From: Micromonospora profundi
GTDB taxonomy: Bacteria; Actinomycetota; Actinomycetes; Mycobacteriales; Micromonosporaceae
DNA: 64,000 bases
Direction of reading: 5' to 3'
Assembly: GCF_011927785.1 (NCBI RefSeq)
Contig: NZ_JAATJK010000001.1
Location: 2,108,001-2,172,000 of the forward strand
A program made the position numbers and the translations under genes. Below the pieces are notes generated by a model. That model searched no databases. It was not told where the DNA came from and was given only the letters and a program-made list of their open reading frames with translations. Below are positions 55,397-64,000 of this stretch, one piece after another. Position 1 is the stretch's first letter, and each line of letters begins with the position of its first letter.

Positions 55397-55749
55397 TGCT
55401 CTATCTCCTCGTTCGGTTGCGGTAGGTAGGTAAGCGGCCGGTCTCGGCCCGAGCCGGGCCGCGGGCGAGCCGGGCCGCGGGGCGATCGGCCAGCCGGCGC
55501 CGGGGTCTGTCGTCAGCCCAGCGGGTGTACGGCGACCAGCCCGCCGCGAGGGCACGCAGTCGCCAGGACGGGCACCTCGAGGGGCGGCTGCGTCGATCGG
55601 CGCGTTTCACCCAGCGGCGGGTTGGTTGGCCGTTGTGCCCCATCTCGCCGTGCTGGCGCGGCTCTTTCAGCCCTTGTCGCGCAGGTGGCATCCGCCAGCG
55701 GATACCCCGGGTGACCTGGAATGCACCGGTCGTCCTCCGTCTCCGTAGG
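55397..55749. other. Gap between the dioxygenase and CstR-like genes
   Basis: 353 bp with no well-supported gene. A half-conserved operator-like sequence ATACCCCGGGTGAC starts at 55702. An Arg-rich minus-strand frame of 96 codons (55401-55691, ATG beside that half-site) is open but has weak GC3 bias and a TTA codon. The dioxygenase ribosome binding site lies at the left edge. Confidence 0.5.
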
Positions 55750-56067
<318 letters not shown>

Positions 56068-56085
56068 CTACTGCCTGGATCCAAC

Positions 56086-56101
56086 ATACCCCCGGGGGTA
56101 T
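56086..56101. promoter_or_regulatory. CstR/CsoR operator 2, perfect ATACCCCCGGGGGTAT
   Basis: Perfect 16-bp palindrome, centre 43 bp from operator 1 (about four helical turns), so two repressor tetramers could bind on one face. Confidence 0.88.
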
Positions 56102-56551
56102 GTGTTCCGCCCGCGACGGTGCTGGGCGTCACCCGCCCCCATCCGGGCGCACCCAGATCCACCTTCCGGCGGCCCTGGCCCGGCGTCGGGCTGCCCCGGC
56201 CCGGCGTCGGCGAACCGACGAATCGCCCACCGTATGGGGTTCGGGAAGCCGTGCTTGATGTACAGGTCGTACTCGTTGTCGCGCGTCGGCACTCGGCGCA
56301 GCCCAGCCACGATCAACTCGCCTTCCTGCAAGCCGGGGCATCGGAGGATCTGGGACACCCCGATTTGCAGGAAAGCGAGTCGATCACGGGACTCAGGACG
56401 CGGCGGCACGCTGGCGAGCACCGCGCGGCGGCGTCGACGACCTACGGGTCGGCGCCGTAGGCCAGCATGACCACCACGCTGAGCCGGGACGGCACCGGCC
56501 GCGTTCGCCACCGCGCAGGTGGCAGTCGCCGCCGGCGGGACGGCACCGGGG
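56102..56551. other. Intergenic region with repeat A and no gene
   Basis: About 450 bp between the operators and the flippase stop. It contains inverted-repeat copy A2 and a 13-bp direct repeat GGGACGGCACCGG (56487 and 56536). No credible gene found; frames through it lack start signals. Confidence 0.6.
56311..56385. repeat. Inverted-repeat element, family A, copy 2
   Basis: 21-bp arms (56311-56331, 56365-56385; a few mismatches) flank 33 bp containing GGGGCATC and GGGACACCCCGA. Arms and centre words match copy 1 at 7934-8012. Confidence 0.8.
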
Positions 56552-57862
56552 TCATGCCCCTCCGGTCACTCCCGGCGTGACAGCCTCCCGTACCTCGGGC
56601 GACGGTACGGAACCCACACCGGAGGTGCGGGCGCGCAGCAGGACGATCATCGTGGCGGCGACCACGGCGGAGCCGATCGCGTAACCGAGTTCGACCCGCA
56701 GCGTGGTGGCGACCGGGGCGAGGGTGGCGACGACAAGCGCCGCCACGCCCACGGCCCACGCGGCGGCCTGCGCCCGGTGCCGGTCGAGGGCGAGCAGTCC
56801 TTGACCGAGGACCATCGCCCACAGGTAGGCGAGGGTGGCGACCGAGAGCCAGGCGAAGTCACCGTGGCCCAGGACGGCCGGCGCGTCGAAGAGGGTCTGC
56901 ACCAGCCACGGGCCGAGCAGCACGGCGACCACGCCGCCGGCCAGGGCGAGTGCGGTGACCACGCCCAGTGCCCGGCGCAGAAGGCTGTGGAAGCCGGCGC
57001 GGTCGCCGGTGGCGGCGGTGGTGGCGAGGCCGGGCAGCAGGGATGCCTGCAACGAGGCGAAGACGAACAGCGGGATTCGTACCAGGACGAGCGCGGAGAG
57101 CAGCGCGCCGGCGGTGGCGACGTCGGACGGGTCCAGCACCTTGACGTTGATCACGCCGATGTTGACCACGACCTGGGAGAGCAGGCTGGACACGATGAGC
57201 AGGCCGAGGCCGCGCAGGAACGATGCCCAGGCGACCGGGACGCCGCCGCCGATGGCCCGCAGCACCGGCGGGGCGGTGAGTGCCACACCGACAAGCGGGG
57301 CGACGATCAGCACCGCGCCGAACCACACGGGGGAGGTGACCCCGGTGAGGCCGAGCACGGCGACGAGGGCGATGCGCAGACCGCCGTCGACGCCGAGCTG
57401 GGTGCCGTACCAGGGGAACAGTTGCAGGCCGGAGAGCACACCGCGGGTGGTGTGCGCGACGGCGAGCGCGGCGAGCGACCCGATCAGCACGGTGACCATG
57501 CGGCTGTCGCCGGCGAAGAACCGGTCGGTGAGCGGGCCCCGGGCGGCGATGATCAGCGCGACGATGGCCACGAGCAGGCCGAGGGCCAGGGCAGCCCCGC
57601 GGGCCAGCACCGGTCCGGGCGACAGGCCCTGGCTGTGCCGCCCGGCCACGAGCCGGGCGACCTCCTGCTCGACGGGCATGAACAGGCCGATGCCCAGGGT
57701 GAAGACGATCGACCAGAGCACCGACAGCGACGAGTAGTCCGCCTTGGTGAGGCTGTGCCCGGCGACAGCCAGGTGGACGTAGGAGGCGAGCCCCAGCAGG
57801 GCCAGGCCCGCGCCGACGGCGAGGGTGCCCGGTGGGACCAGACTCAGAATCCGCCGGATCAC
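56552..57862 (-). CDS. Polysaccharide flippase-like membrane protein (MOP superfamily)
   Basis: 436 residues with about twelve helices. The N-terminal LVPPGTLAVGAGLALLGLASYV and central LLIVSSLLSQVVVNIGVINVKVL resemble Wzx-type polysaccharide exporters, though similarity to named members is loose. GTG 57862 overlaps the GT2 stop by 4 nt, so the two are co-translated. It probably moves a lipid-linked sugar across the membrane; the substrate is unknown. Confidence 0.75.
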   Translation of the reverse strand: MIRRILSLVPPGTLAVGAGLALLGLASYVHLAVAGHSLTKADYSSLSVLWSIVFTLGIGLFMPVEQEVARLVAGRHSQGLSPGPVLARGAALALGLLVAIVALIIAARGPLTDRFFAGDSRMVTVLIGSLAALAVAHTTRGVLSGLQLFPWYGTQLGVDGGLRIALVAVLGLTGVTSPVWFGAVLIVAPLVGVALTAPPVLRAIGGGVPVAWASFLRGLGLLIVSSLLSQVVVNIGVINVKVLDPSDVATAGALLSALVLVRIPLFVFASLQASLLPGLATTAATGDRAGFHSLLRRALGVVTALALAGGVVAVLLGPWLVQTLFDAPAVLGHGDFAWLSVATLAYLWAMVLGQGLLALDRHRAQAAAWAVGVAALVVATLAPVATTLRVELGYAIGSAVVAATMIVLLRARTSGVGSVPSPEVREAVTPGVTGGA

Positions 57863-58560
57863 CGGCGGATGAGCGCCAACGTGAGTACGGCGAAGGCGCG
57901 GCCGAGGTAGATCATCGCCTTGGCCGGCGAGTGGCTGGGGGTGCCCGCCATCCGCTTGCGCATGGCCACCGGCACCTGACGGATGGTGTAGCCGCGCCGG
58001 GCGGTGTGCACGAGCGTCTCGACGGTGTCGCCCAGGTACTCCACCGGATACCAGCTGGCGAACATGTCGATCACCCGCCGGTTGGCGGCCCGGAACCCGG
58101 AGGTGGTGTCGGTGAGCTTGGTGCGGGCCACCCGGGACAGCACGCCGGAGAGCATGACCATCGCCCAGCGGCGGGGGCCGCGGACGCTGTAGTCGCCCTC
58201 GCCGGCGAACCGGGCACCGATCACCAGGTCCGTCTCGTCGAGCAGGTCGACGAGCTTCGGCACGTACCGGGGATCGTGCTGGCCGTCCGCGTCGATCTGG
58301 ATGGCCACGTCGTAGTCGTGGTCCCGCGCGTACCGGTAGCCCAGCCGCATGGCCCCGCCGACACCCAGGTTGTACGGGAGTTTCGCGACCCGGGCGCCGG
58401 CAGCGGCGGCCACGGCGGCGGTGCGGTCGGTGGAGCCGTCGTCGACGACGAGGACGTCGACGCCCGGCAACTCGCCACGGACCTCGCCGACCACGTCGGC
58501 GATCGAGCCGGACTCGTTGAGCGCCGGAATGATGATCAGGACCCGCTTGCCGTTAACCAT
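57859..58560 (-). CDS. Glycosyltransferase family 2, DPM1-like
   Basis: 233 residues. LIIIPALNESGSIADVV is the nucleotide-binding start, VLVVDDGSTD and AIQIDADGQHDP the metal-binding aspartates, with FAGEGDYSVRG and DTTSGFRAANRRV further conserved elements of polyprenol-phosphate mannose/glucose synthases. It lacks the long multi-helix C-terminus of GtrB-type enzymes. Start ATG 58560 overlaps the DUF2304 stop by 8 bp. Probably glycosylates polyprenol phosphate for the flippase. Confidence 0.9.
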   Translation of the reverse strand: MVNGKRVLIIIPALNESGSIADVVGEVRGELPGVDVLVVDDGSTDRTAAVAAAAGARVAKLPYNLGVGGAMRLGYRYARDHDYDVAIQIDADGQHDPRYVPKLVDLLDETDLVIGARFAGEGDYSVRGPRRWAMVMLSGVLSRVARTKLTDTTSGFRAANRRVIDMFASWYPVEYLGDTVETLVHTARRGYTIRQVPVAMRKRMAGTPSHSPAKAMIYLGRAFAVLTLALIRR

Positions 58561-58924
58561 CGTGCGACACCAGTTCGTCTCGGGCCGCCCGGTCCGCCTC
58601 GATCTCGGCGCGGAGCAGGGCGAAGTCTTCTGCAAGGGTGCGGGTCTCTTCCTCCAGGGCGCTGACCTCCCAGCTGAGGTGCACGCAGACCAGCAGCAGG
58701 AAGACGATGCCGAGGAAGAGCACCAGGCTCACGCCGGAGGCGACGCCGAGCAGTTCGGCCACGTTGTCCAGCAGGCGGGGGAAGAGCGACAGCGGGATGA
58801 TGATCACCAGGACGCCGAGCCAGAGCATGCCGTACTTCTCGCGGAGCTGGCGGCGGCGCAGCAGCTCGACGATCGTGGCCAGCAGTATCAGGCCGGTCAA
58901 GCCGGTGACGAGGGTGAGCTTCAT
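58553..58924 (-). CDS. DUF2304 membrane protein
   Basis: 123 residues: three helices (about 5-22, 35-55, 65-90) and a coiled C-terminus (SALEEETRTLAEDFALLRAE). DUF2304 genes regularly accompany GT2 enzymes of the DPM1 type, and may anchor or activate them. ATG 58924 has GGAAGG upstream and overlaps the preceding ORF's stop by 4 nt. Confidence 0.88.
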   Translation of the reverse strand: MKLTLVTGLTGLILLATIVELLRRRQLREKYGMLWLGVLVIIIPLSLFPRLLDNVAELLGVASGVSLVLFLGIVFLLLVCVHLSWEVSALEEETRTLAEDFALLRAEIEADRAARDELVSHDG

Positions 58925-59187
58925 GCGACCTTCCACGGGGCGGGTGGAGCGGCGGAGGCGAACGCGGCGGCCAGGGTGGTGAGCCAGCCCGCAGGGGGTG
59001 GCACACGCGTGGCGGCCCGACGGCCGTTCCCTAGCAGACTGTACGCCGATCGGGGGGCGGAACGGGGGGACCGGTCGTCGCGAATCGGCCGGTTCCGGGC
59101 GGAGTCCGGGCCGTGCGGCGCCGACACCGATCGGCCCAGGCCGGACCAGATGGTACGGCCGGGGCCGGTGACGAGCAGGCGGGTCAT
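58921..59187 (-). CDS. Hypothetical 88-residue ORF coupled to rmlB and DUF2304
   Basis: ATG 59187 overlaps the rmlB stop and its own stop overlaps the DUF2304 start, both by ATGA. The N-terminus MTRLLVTGPGRTIWSGLG is followed by an Arg/Ser/Pro-rich, probably disordered section and an Ala-rich end. No known family and no membrane helix. The double 4-nt overlap within a tight operon is the main evidence that it is translated. Confidence 0.5.
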   Translation of the reverse strand: MTRLLVTGPGRTIWSGLGRSVSAPHGPDSARNRPIRDDRSPRSAPRSAYSLLGNGRRAATRVPPPAGWLTTLAAAFASAAPPAPWKVA

Positions 59188-60185
59188 GCGGGCGGTGCGA
59201 CCTTCAACGGCTCCCACCAGGCCCGGTTGTCGCGGTACCACTGCACGGTCTGCGCCAGGCCGTCGGCGAGGTCGATGCTCGGGGCGTACCCCAGCTCTTC
59301 GTTGATCTTGGTGATGGCCAGCGAGTAGCGGCGGTCGTGGCCCTTGCGGTCGGCGACCGGAACGACCCGGTCCCAGCCGGCGCCGCAGGCGTCCAGGAGC
59401 AGACCGGTGAGCTCCTTGTTTGTCAGCTCGGTGCCGCCGCCGATGTTGTAGACCTCACCGGCGCGACCCCTCTGCTGGACCAGCCCGATGCCCCGGCAGT
59501 GGTCGTGCACGTGCAGCCAGTCGCGGACGTTGCCACCGTCGCCGTAGAGCGGCACGGTGCCACCGTCGAGCAGGTTGGTGACGAACAGCGGGATGACCTT
59601 CTCCGGGAACTGGTACGGCCCGTAGTTGTTGGAGCAGCGGGTGACCACCACGTCCATGCCGTGGGTGCGGTGGTAGGCGAGCGCGAGCAGGTCCGAGCCG
59701 GCCTTCGACGCCGAGTACGGGGAGTTCGGGGCCAGCGGCCACGTCTCGGTCCAGGAACCCTCGTCGATCGACCCGTACACCTCGTCGGTGGAGACGTGCA
59801 CGAACCGGGCGGTGCCGTGCCGCAGGGCGGCGTCCAACAGCGTCTGGGTGCCCAGCACGTTTGTGGTGACGAACGGCGCGGCACCGGCGATCGACCGGTC
59901 GACGTGCGATTCGGCGGCGAAGTGCACGATCACGTCGTGCCCGGCGACCACCTCGTCGACGGTGTCCGGGTCGCAGATGTCGCCCCGCACGAAGCGCAAC
60001 CGGGGGTCGGCGCGCACCGGCTCCAGGTTGGCCAGGTTGCCCGAGTACGTCAGCTTGTCGAGCACTGTCACGGCGGTGGGATCGACCGCGGGCACGCCCG
60101 AGGCGCTGCCACCAGGCACGCCGAGCAGCATGCGGACGTATTCCGAACCGATGAAGCCGGCACCGCCGGTGACGAGGATCCTCAC
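59184..60185 (-). CDS. rmlB: dTDP-glucose 4,6-dehydratase RmlB
   Basis: 333 residues. VTGGAGFIGSEYVRML is the NAD loop; STDEVYG holds the catalytic Asp-Glu, and YSASKAGSD the Tyr-Lys pair. It makes dTDP-4-keto-6-deoxyglucose, the precursor of rhamnose and many antibiotic sugars. GTG 60185 is 9 nt after a minus-strand TACACT (60195-60200). Divergent from rmlA 87 bp away. Confidence 0.95.
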   Translation of the reverse strand: MRILVTGGAGFIGSEYVRMLLGVPGGSASGVPAVDPTAVTVLDKLTYSGNLANLEPVRADPRLRFVRGDICDPDTVDEVVAGHDVIVHFAAESHVDRSIAGAAPFVTTNVLGTQTLLDAALRHGTARFVHVSTDEVYGSIDEGSWTETWPLAPNSPYSASKAGSDLLALAYHRTHGMDVVVTRCSNNYGPYQFPEKVIPLFVTNLLDGGTVPLYGDGGNVRDWLHVHDHCRGIGLVQQRGRAGEVYNIGGGTELTNKELTGLLLDACGAGWDRVVPVADRKGHDRRYSLAITKINEELGYAPSIDLADGLAQTVQWYRDNRAWWEPLKVAPPA

Positions 60186-60260
60186 GGGTCCAGGAGTGTA
60201 CGCGAAACGGACGGTCGGTCGGGGGCGGCGACCACCGACATGCCGGCGGCCGGTTGCGGC

Positions 60261-60266
60261 TAAGCT
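60261..60266 (+). promoter_or_regulatory. TAAGCT -10 box for rmlA
   Basis: TAAGCT ends 6 nt before GTG 60273, indicating a leaderless rmlA-rmlC transcript. Confidence 0.5.
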
Positions 60267-60272
60267 CCCCCG

Positions 60273-61160
60273 GTGCGCGGAATCCTACTCGCCGGCGGCA
60301 CCGGTTCCCGGCTCTGGCCGATCACCCGGGCAGTGTCCAAGCAGCTGATGCCGGTCTTCGACAAGCCGATGATCTACTATCCCCTCTCCACCCTGGTCAT
60401 GTCCGGGGTTCGGGAGATCCTGGTGATCACCACACCGGAGGACCAGGACCAGTTCCGCCGGCTGCTCGGCGACGGAAGCCAGTTCGGGTTGCGGCTCGAG
60501 TACGTCACGCAGGCCCGCCCGGAGGGCATCGCGCAGGCGTTCGTGCTGGGCGCCGACTTCATCGGCGACGAATCGGTCGCGCTGATCCTCGGTGACAACA
60601 TCTTCCACGGCGTCGGCCTGGGCCGGCAGTTGGCCGCCCACAGCGACCTGGTCGGCGGCCGGGTGTTCGCCTACCCGGTGGCCAACCCCGAGGCGTACGG
60701 CGTCGTCGACTTCGACGCCGACGGCCGGGTGCTCTCGATCGAGGAGAAGCCGGTCCGGCCGAAGTCCCGCTACGCGGTGCCCGGCCTGTACTTCTACGAC
60801 AACCGGGTCGTCGAGATCGCCGGCAAGCTCACCCCGAGCGCCCGGGGCGAGCTGGAGATCACCGCGATCAACGAGACGTACCTGGAGCGCGGCGAGCTGT
60901 CCGTCACCCTGCTCGACCGGGGCACCGCCTGGCTCGATACCGGCACGTTCAACTCGATGATGCAGGCCGGCGAGTTCGTCCGGGTCATCGAGGAGCGGCA
61001 GGGCCTGAAGGTCGGCTGTATCGAGGAGGTGGCCTGGCGGGCCGGCCTCATCGACGACGACCAGTTGCGTGCCCTCGCCGAGCCGTTGACCAAGAGCGGC
61101 TACGGCGACTATCTGCTCGGCCTGCTGGCCGAGAAGCACGAGCGGCAGGGGCAACGATGA
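60273..61160 (+). CDS. rmlA: Glucose-1-phosphate thymidylyltransferase RmlA
   Basis: 295 residues. [20 protein letters not shown] is the nucleotide-binding start, [10 protein letters not shown] the metal-binding Asp region, and [20 protein letters not shown] the sugar-binding strand; length fits the short RmlA type. It forms dTDP-glucose from dTTP and glucose-1-phosphate. Stop overlaps the rmlC ATG by 4 nt. Confidence 0.95.
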   Translation: MRGILLAGGTGSRLWPITRAVSKQLMPVFDKPMIYYPLSTLVMSGVREILVITTPEDQDQFRRLLGDGSQFGLRLEYVTQARPEGIAQAFVLGADFIGDESVALILGDNIFHGVGLGRQLAAHSDLVGGRVFAYPVANPEAYGVVDFDADGRVLSIEEKPVRPKSRYAVPGLYFYDNRVVEIAGKLTPSARGELEITAINETYLERGELSVTLLDRGTAWLDTGTFNSMMQAGEFVRVIEERQGLKVGCIEEVAWRAGLIDDDQLRALAEPLTKSGYGDYLLGLLAEKHERQGQR

Positions 61161-61780
61161 AGATCCGCGAGCTGGGCATCGAGGGCGCCTGGGAGATCAC
61201 CCCGCAGCAGCACGGCGACCCGCGCGGCATGTTCATGGAGTGGTACCGCTTCGACAAGCTCGCCGAGGCGGTCGGCCACCCACTGCGCCTGGCGCAGGCC
61301 AACATGTCGGTCTCCGCGCGGGGTGTGGTGCGCGGCATCCACTTCGCCGACGTCCCTCCGGGCCAGGCCAAGTACGTCACCTGCGTACGCGGCGCCGTCC
61401 TCGACGTGATCGTGGACCTGCGGGTGGGCTCGCCGACCTTCGGCCGGTGGGAGGGCGTCCGGCTGGACGACACCGACCGGCAGGCGGTCTACCTCAGCGA
61501 GGGTCTCGGGCACGGCTTCTGCGCCCTTACCGACGACGCGACGTTGAGCTACCTCTGCTCGGCCACGTACAACCCGACAGGTGAGCACGCCGTGCACCCG
61601 CTGGACGGGGAGTTGGCCATCGAATGGCCTGCGGACGTACCGCTGCTGTCCGCGCGCGACGACGCGGCGCCGACGCTCGCCCAGGCCCGCGAGAGCGGCC
61701 TGCTGCCGGAGTACGACAACTGCCGGCGGTTCGTGGCGAGCCTCGGGCCGGACGGAATGTCGCACTCAACCGGTATGTGA
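61157..61780 (+). CDS. rmlC: dTDP-4-dehydrorhamnose 3,5-epimerase RmlC
   Basis: 207 residues, cupin fold. [20 protein letters not shown] contains the catalytic His, and [21 protein letters not shown] the Tyr/Asp part. It epimerises the RmlB product at C3 and C5. The reductase gene rmlD is not in the window, so the route may end elsewhere or in another deoxysugar. The tail after residue 190 is variable. Confidence 0.92.
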   Translation: MKIRELGIEGAWEITPQQHGDPRGMFMEWYRFDKLAEAVGHPLRLAQANMSVSARGVVRGIHFADVPPGQAKYVTCVRGAVLDVIVDLRVGSPTFGRWEGVRLDDTDRQAVYLSEGLGHGFCALTDDATLSYLCSATYNPTGEHAVHPLDGELAIEWPADVPLLSARDDAAPTLAQARESGLLPEYDNCRRFVASLGPDGMSHSTGM

Positions 61781-61791
61781 CCACGCCCGAA

Positions 61792-61807
61792 ACACCACCT
61801 GTGGTGT
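61792..61807. promoter_or_regulatory. 16-bp palindrome ACACCAC-CT-GTGGTGT before pafA
   Basis: Perfect 7-2-7 palindrome 30 bp upstream of the pafA -10 box and 11 bp past the rmlC stop. It may be an operator for pafA or part of an rmlC terminator; sequence alone does not decide. Confidence 0.4.
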
Positions 61808-61836
61808 GACAGTGACGAACGGGGCCTCCGGGCGGC

Positions 61837-61842
61837 TAATGT
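61837..61842 (+). promoter_or_regulatory. TAATGT -10 box for pafA
   Basis: TAATGT ends 6 nt before ATG 61849, a leaderless start, so pafA is transcribed independently of rmlC. Confidence 0.5.
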
Positions 61843-61848
61843 CACACC

Positions 61849-63207
61849 ATGGAGCGGCGAATCTTCGGCCTCGAGACCGAGTACGGCGTCACCTGCACCT
61901 ATCGCGGGCAGCGGCGGCTGTCCCCGGACGAGGTCGCGCGGTATCTGTTCCGTCGCGTCGTGTCCTGGGGCCGGTCGAGCAACGTGTTCCTGCGCAATGG
62001 GGCCCGGCTCTACCTGGACGTCGGGTCGCACCCGGAGTACGCCACACCGGAGTGCGACTCGGTGACCGACCTGGTCGCCCACGACCGGGCCGGCGAGCGG
62101 ATCCTGGAAGGGCTGCTCGTCGACGCGGAGAAGCGACTGCACGACGAGGGCATCGCAGGTGAGATCTACCTGTTCAAGAACAACACCGACTCGGCCGGCA
62201 ACTCGTACGGCTGCCACGAGAACTACCTGGTGTCCCGGCACGGAGAGTTCGGCCGGCTCGCCGACGTACTCATCCCGTTCCTTGTCACCCGGCAGTTGAT
62301 CTGCGGGGCCGGCAAGGTGCTGCAGACCCCGCGCGGCGCGGTCTACTGCCTGTCGCAGCGGGCCGAGCACATCTGGGAGGGCGTCTCCTCGGCGACCACC
62401 CGCAGCCGCCCGATCATCAACACCCGCGACGAGCCGCACGCCGACGCCGAGCGCTACCGGCGGCTGCACGTCATCGTCGGCGACTCCAACATGAACGAGG
62501 TCACCACGCTGCTCAAGGTCGGCACCGCCGACATCGTGCTGCGGATGATCGAGGCCGGTGTGGTGATGCGCGACCTGTCGCTGGAGAACCCGATCCGGGC
62601 GATCCGCGAGGTGTCACACGACATCACCGGCCGGCGCAAGGTCCGGTTGGCCTCCGGCAAGGAGGTCAGCGCGCTGGACATCCAGCAGGAATACCTGGCC
62701 AAGGCCACCGAGTTCGTCGAGCGCCGGGGCGGCGACCAGGCCGCCAAACGGGTCGTCGAGCTGTGGGGCCGGGTCCTGCACGCGGTCGAGACCGGCGACC
62801 TGGAGCCGGTCTCCCGGGAGATCGACTGGGTCAGCAAGCTGCGGCTGATCGAGCGCTACCAGCGCAAGCACGACCTGCCGCTGTCACACCCCCGGGTGGC
62901 CCAACTGGACCTGGCCTACCACGACGTACGCCGCGGACGTGGCCTCTACGGGCTGCTGGAGCGTCGCGGCGAGGTCGACCGGGTGACCACCGACCCGGAG
63001 ATCTTCGAGGCGAAGGAGACCCCGCCGCAGACCACCCGGGCGCGGCTGCGCGGCGAGTTCATCAGGCACGCCCAGGAGAAGCGCCGGGACTTCACAGTCG
63101 ACTGGGTGCACCTCAAGCTCAACGACCAGGCGCAGCGCACAGTGCTCTGCAAGGACCCGTTCCGCGCGTACGACGAGCGGGTGGAGCGGTTGATCGCCAG
63201 CATGTGA
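61849..63207 (+). CDS. pafA: Pup-protein ligase PafA
   Basis: 452 residues, glutamine-synthetase fold. [11 protein letters not shown] is the ATP/Mg site, [13 protein letters not shown] the conserved Asp-containing strand, [20 protein letters not shown] and [18 protein letters not shown] further hallmarks. No Dop-loop insertion after residue 40, which separates it from Dop. It joins deamidated Pup to substrate lysines, feeding the Arc-PrcBA system encoded upstream. Its separation from dop-pup by 12 kb of sulfur and sugar genes is larger than in the compact mycobacterial arrangement. Confidence 0.96.
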   Translation: MERRIFGLETEYGVTCTYRGQRRLSPDEVARYLFRRVVSWGRSSNVFLRNGARLYLDVGSHPEYATPECDSVTDLVAHDRAGERILEGLLVDAEKRLHDEGIAGEIYLFKNNTDSAGNSYGCHENYLVSRHGEFGRLADVLIPFLVTRQLICGAGKVLQTPRGAVYCLSQRAEHIWEGVSSATTRSRPIINTRDEPHADAERYRRLHVIVGDSNMNEVTTLLKVGTADIVLRMIEAGVVMRDLSLENPIRAIREVSHDITGRRKVRLASGKEVSALDIQQEYLAKATEFVERRGGDQAAKRVVELWGRVLHAVETGDLEPVSREIDWVSKLRLIERYQRKHDLPLSHPRVAQLDLAYHDVRRGRGLYGLLERRGEVDRVTTDPEIFEAKETPPQTTRARLRGEFIRHAQEKRRDFTVDWVHLKLNDQAQRTVLCKDPFRAYDERVERLIASM

Positions 63208-63259
63208 CGGTCGTGCCGGTCCCGTCGGTGGTCACCGCCGGCGGGGCCGACCGGCCCGG

Positions 63260-63265
63260 TAGGCT
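63260..63265 (+). promoter_or_regulatory. TAGGCT -10 box before a small membrane gene
   Basis: TAGGCT lies 9 nt before ATG 63275; consistent with a near-leaderless transcript. Confidence 0.45.
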
Positions 63266-63274
63266 GGGCGCGCC

Positions 63275-63466
63275 ATGACGACTTCTGGACCTTCCGACGG
63301 CTCCGAGCGCGGCTCGCGGCAGAACTGGGTCGAGCGGCGGCGGGAGAAGATCCGCGCCGAGATCGACCGCAACCGGCGCGGTGACTACACAGTGCCGACG
63401 TGGGTGCTGGCCCTGGCCCTGGCCCTCATCGTGGGCGGCTGGCTAGCCCTGATCTTCCTCGCGTAG
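63275..63466 (+). CDS. Small tail-anchored-like membrane protein, 63 residues
   Basis: N-terminal 38 residues are charged (WVERRREKIRAEIDRNRRGD), the rest a single hydrophobic helix (VPTWVLALALALIVGGWLAL). No known family. The position right after pafA and the -10 box support it; small membrane proteins beside pafA occur in related genomes, but I cannot name a function. Confidence 0.7.
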   Translation: MTTSGPSDGSERGSRQNWVERRREKIRAEIDRNRRGDYTVPTWVLALALALIVGGWLALIFLA

Positions 63467-63482
63467 TCCCCGCCGCCTTGCG

Positions 63483-63559
63483 CGTCGATCATGGAGTTGT
63501 GGTGCCTGAGTTCTGACGATTCGCCGCCTTCGTCCACCACCACAACTCCATGATCGACG
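63483..63559. repeat. Inverted-repeat element, family B, copy 2
   Basis: Perfect 22-bp arms (63483-63504, 63538-63559) around 33 bp. The arms match copy B1 (8173-8241) while the 33-bp centre differs. A G-rich repeat follows immediately, as in copy 1. Confidence 0.93.
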
Positions 63560-63560
63560 A

Positions 63561-63618
63561 AGTTGGGGTTGGGGTTGGGGTTGGGGTTCGGGTTACGGGG
63601 TTGGGGTTCCCGGGGCTC
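63561..63618. repeat. TTGGGG hexamer run, telomere-like
   Basis: TTGGGG repeats about five times, then degenerate TTCGGGTTACGGGGTTGGGG, running into the 3' end of the DUF3866 gene and encoding its last codons (GTPTP). The + strand could form a G-quadruplex. Confidence 0.88.
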
Positions 63619-64000
63619 GGGGGAGGTGGGTTACTGCTTGGCGGCCGGCGGCTGCTGCTGCCAGGAAGTAGGCGTGGTCGGCGTCGAGGCCGCGGCCCAT
63701 CGTGGACAGTGGCACCGGGGTGGCCCGCAGGGCGGCGTCGAGGCCAGCGGTGGGCACCCGCACGATCCGGTGCCGGGCCGCCAGCGGCGCCAGCGCCGCG
63801 TCGACCTCGGCGGCCAGCGCCAGGGGCAGGTCGTCGGGCACCACCAGTTCCGCCGGGGCGAGCGCCACCCGGCCGTACGCGGTGAGGCTGTGGTGCGACA
63901 CGCCCCGGTGCCGGGGACGGGCGTCGGCGTCGGAGATCCGCAGCGAGCCGACCGCGTGGCCGCCGAGCGTGGCGATCGCGTTGACGGCTTCGCCGACTGC
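63593..64000 (-). CDS. DUF3866 family protein, C-terminal part
   Basis: 136 codons up to the window edge; the gene continues beyond. ISDADARPRHRGVSHHSLTA and LSTMGRGLDADHAYFLAAAA match the actinobacterial DUF3866 family, which is usually encoded next to pafA. The stop TAA (minus strand) at 63593-63595 lies within the TTGGGG repeat tract. Function unknown. Confidence 0.8.
   Translation of the reverse strand, partial: AVGEAVNAIATLGGHAVGSLRISDADARPRHRGVSHHSLTAYGRVALAPAELVVPDDLPLALAAEVDAALAPLAARHRIVRVPTAGLDAALRATPVPLSTMGRGLDADHAYFLAAAAAGRQAVTHLPRAPGTPTP

Overview
The window is a very GC-rich actinomycete chromosome segment, most likely from Micromonosporaceae (a Micromonospora-like organism). 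The support is mycothiol ligase MshC, a complete Pup-proteasome locus, GTG starts, many TANNNT boxes 6-8 nt before start codons (leaderless transcripts), and two families of intergenic inverted repeats. The genus is an inference from gene content. I see no tRNA, rRNA, CRISPR array, insertion sequence or prophage.

Layout. 1-3854: end of a urease operon (ureG tail, ureD), then a urea channel and an ammonium transporter whose C-terminus looks like a PII signalling domain. 3912-10278: an actinobacterial block of histidine phosphatase, DUF3090 protein, kinase-like SCO1664-family protein and mshC, then GntR and PAC2 genes; it holds a 5 x 57 bp tandem repeat and a 700 bp repeat-rich gap. 10542-14057: metH. 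14124-25091: a secreted NucA/NucB-like protein with PKD domains, small hypothetical genes, and several regulator/target pairs (PadR/membrane protein, MerR/oxidoreductase, XRE/SDR). 25145-29245: two secreted multidomain proteins (sorbosone-dehydrogenase-like propeller and ThuA-like) sharing a C-terminal beta-trefoil module, with a LacI-type operator upstream. 29528-42698: CPBP protease, methyltransferase, ArsR/SRPBCC pair, Ca2+/H+ antiporter, ECF sigma factor with DGPF partner, zinc peptidase, HAD phosphatase, FtsX-type ABC exporter, orphan response regulator and RecB-like nuclease.

42776-52344 is the protein-turnover heart: M50 protease, TrmI, small coupled genes, ferredoxin, then arc (ATPase), dop, pup, an endonuclease VII-like gene, prcB and prcA. 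Pup ends in GGQ, so Dop should deamidate it before ligation by PafA, which lies 12 kb downstream (61849-63207) beyond an inserted sulfur and sugar region. 52534-56101 is a cst-like persulfide detoxification operon: CstR-type repressor, persulfide dioxygenase-rhodanese, membrane rhodanese and TSUP exporter, with two clear CstR/CsoR-type operators. 56552-61780 holds a flippase, GT2 transferase, DUF2304 protein and rmlB, rmlA and rmlC for dTDP-sugar synthesis. The window ends inside a DUF3866 gene.

The most interesting items are the Amt-PII-like fusion with its minisatellite linker, the inverted-repeat family with a constant 33 bp spacer followed by G-rich hexamer runs, two tiny ORFs coupled at both ends by 4-nt overlaps, the endonuclease VII gene wedged into the proteasome operon, and the sulfide operon with its operators.
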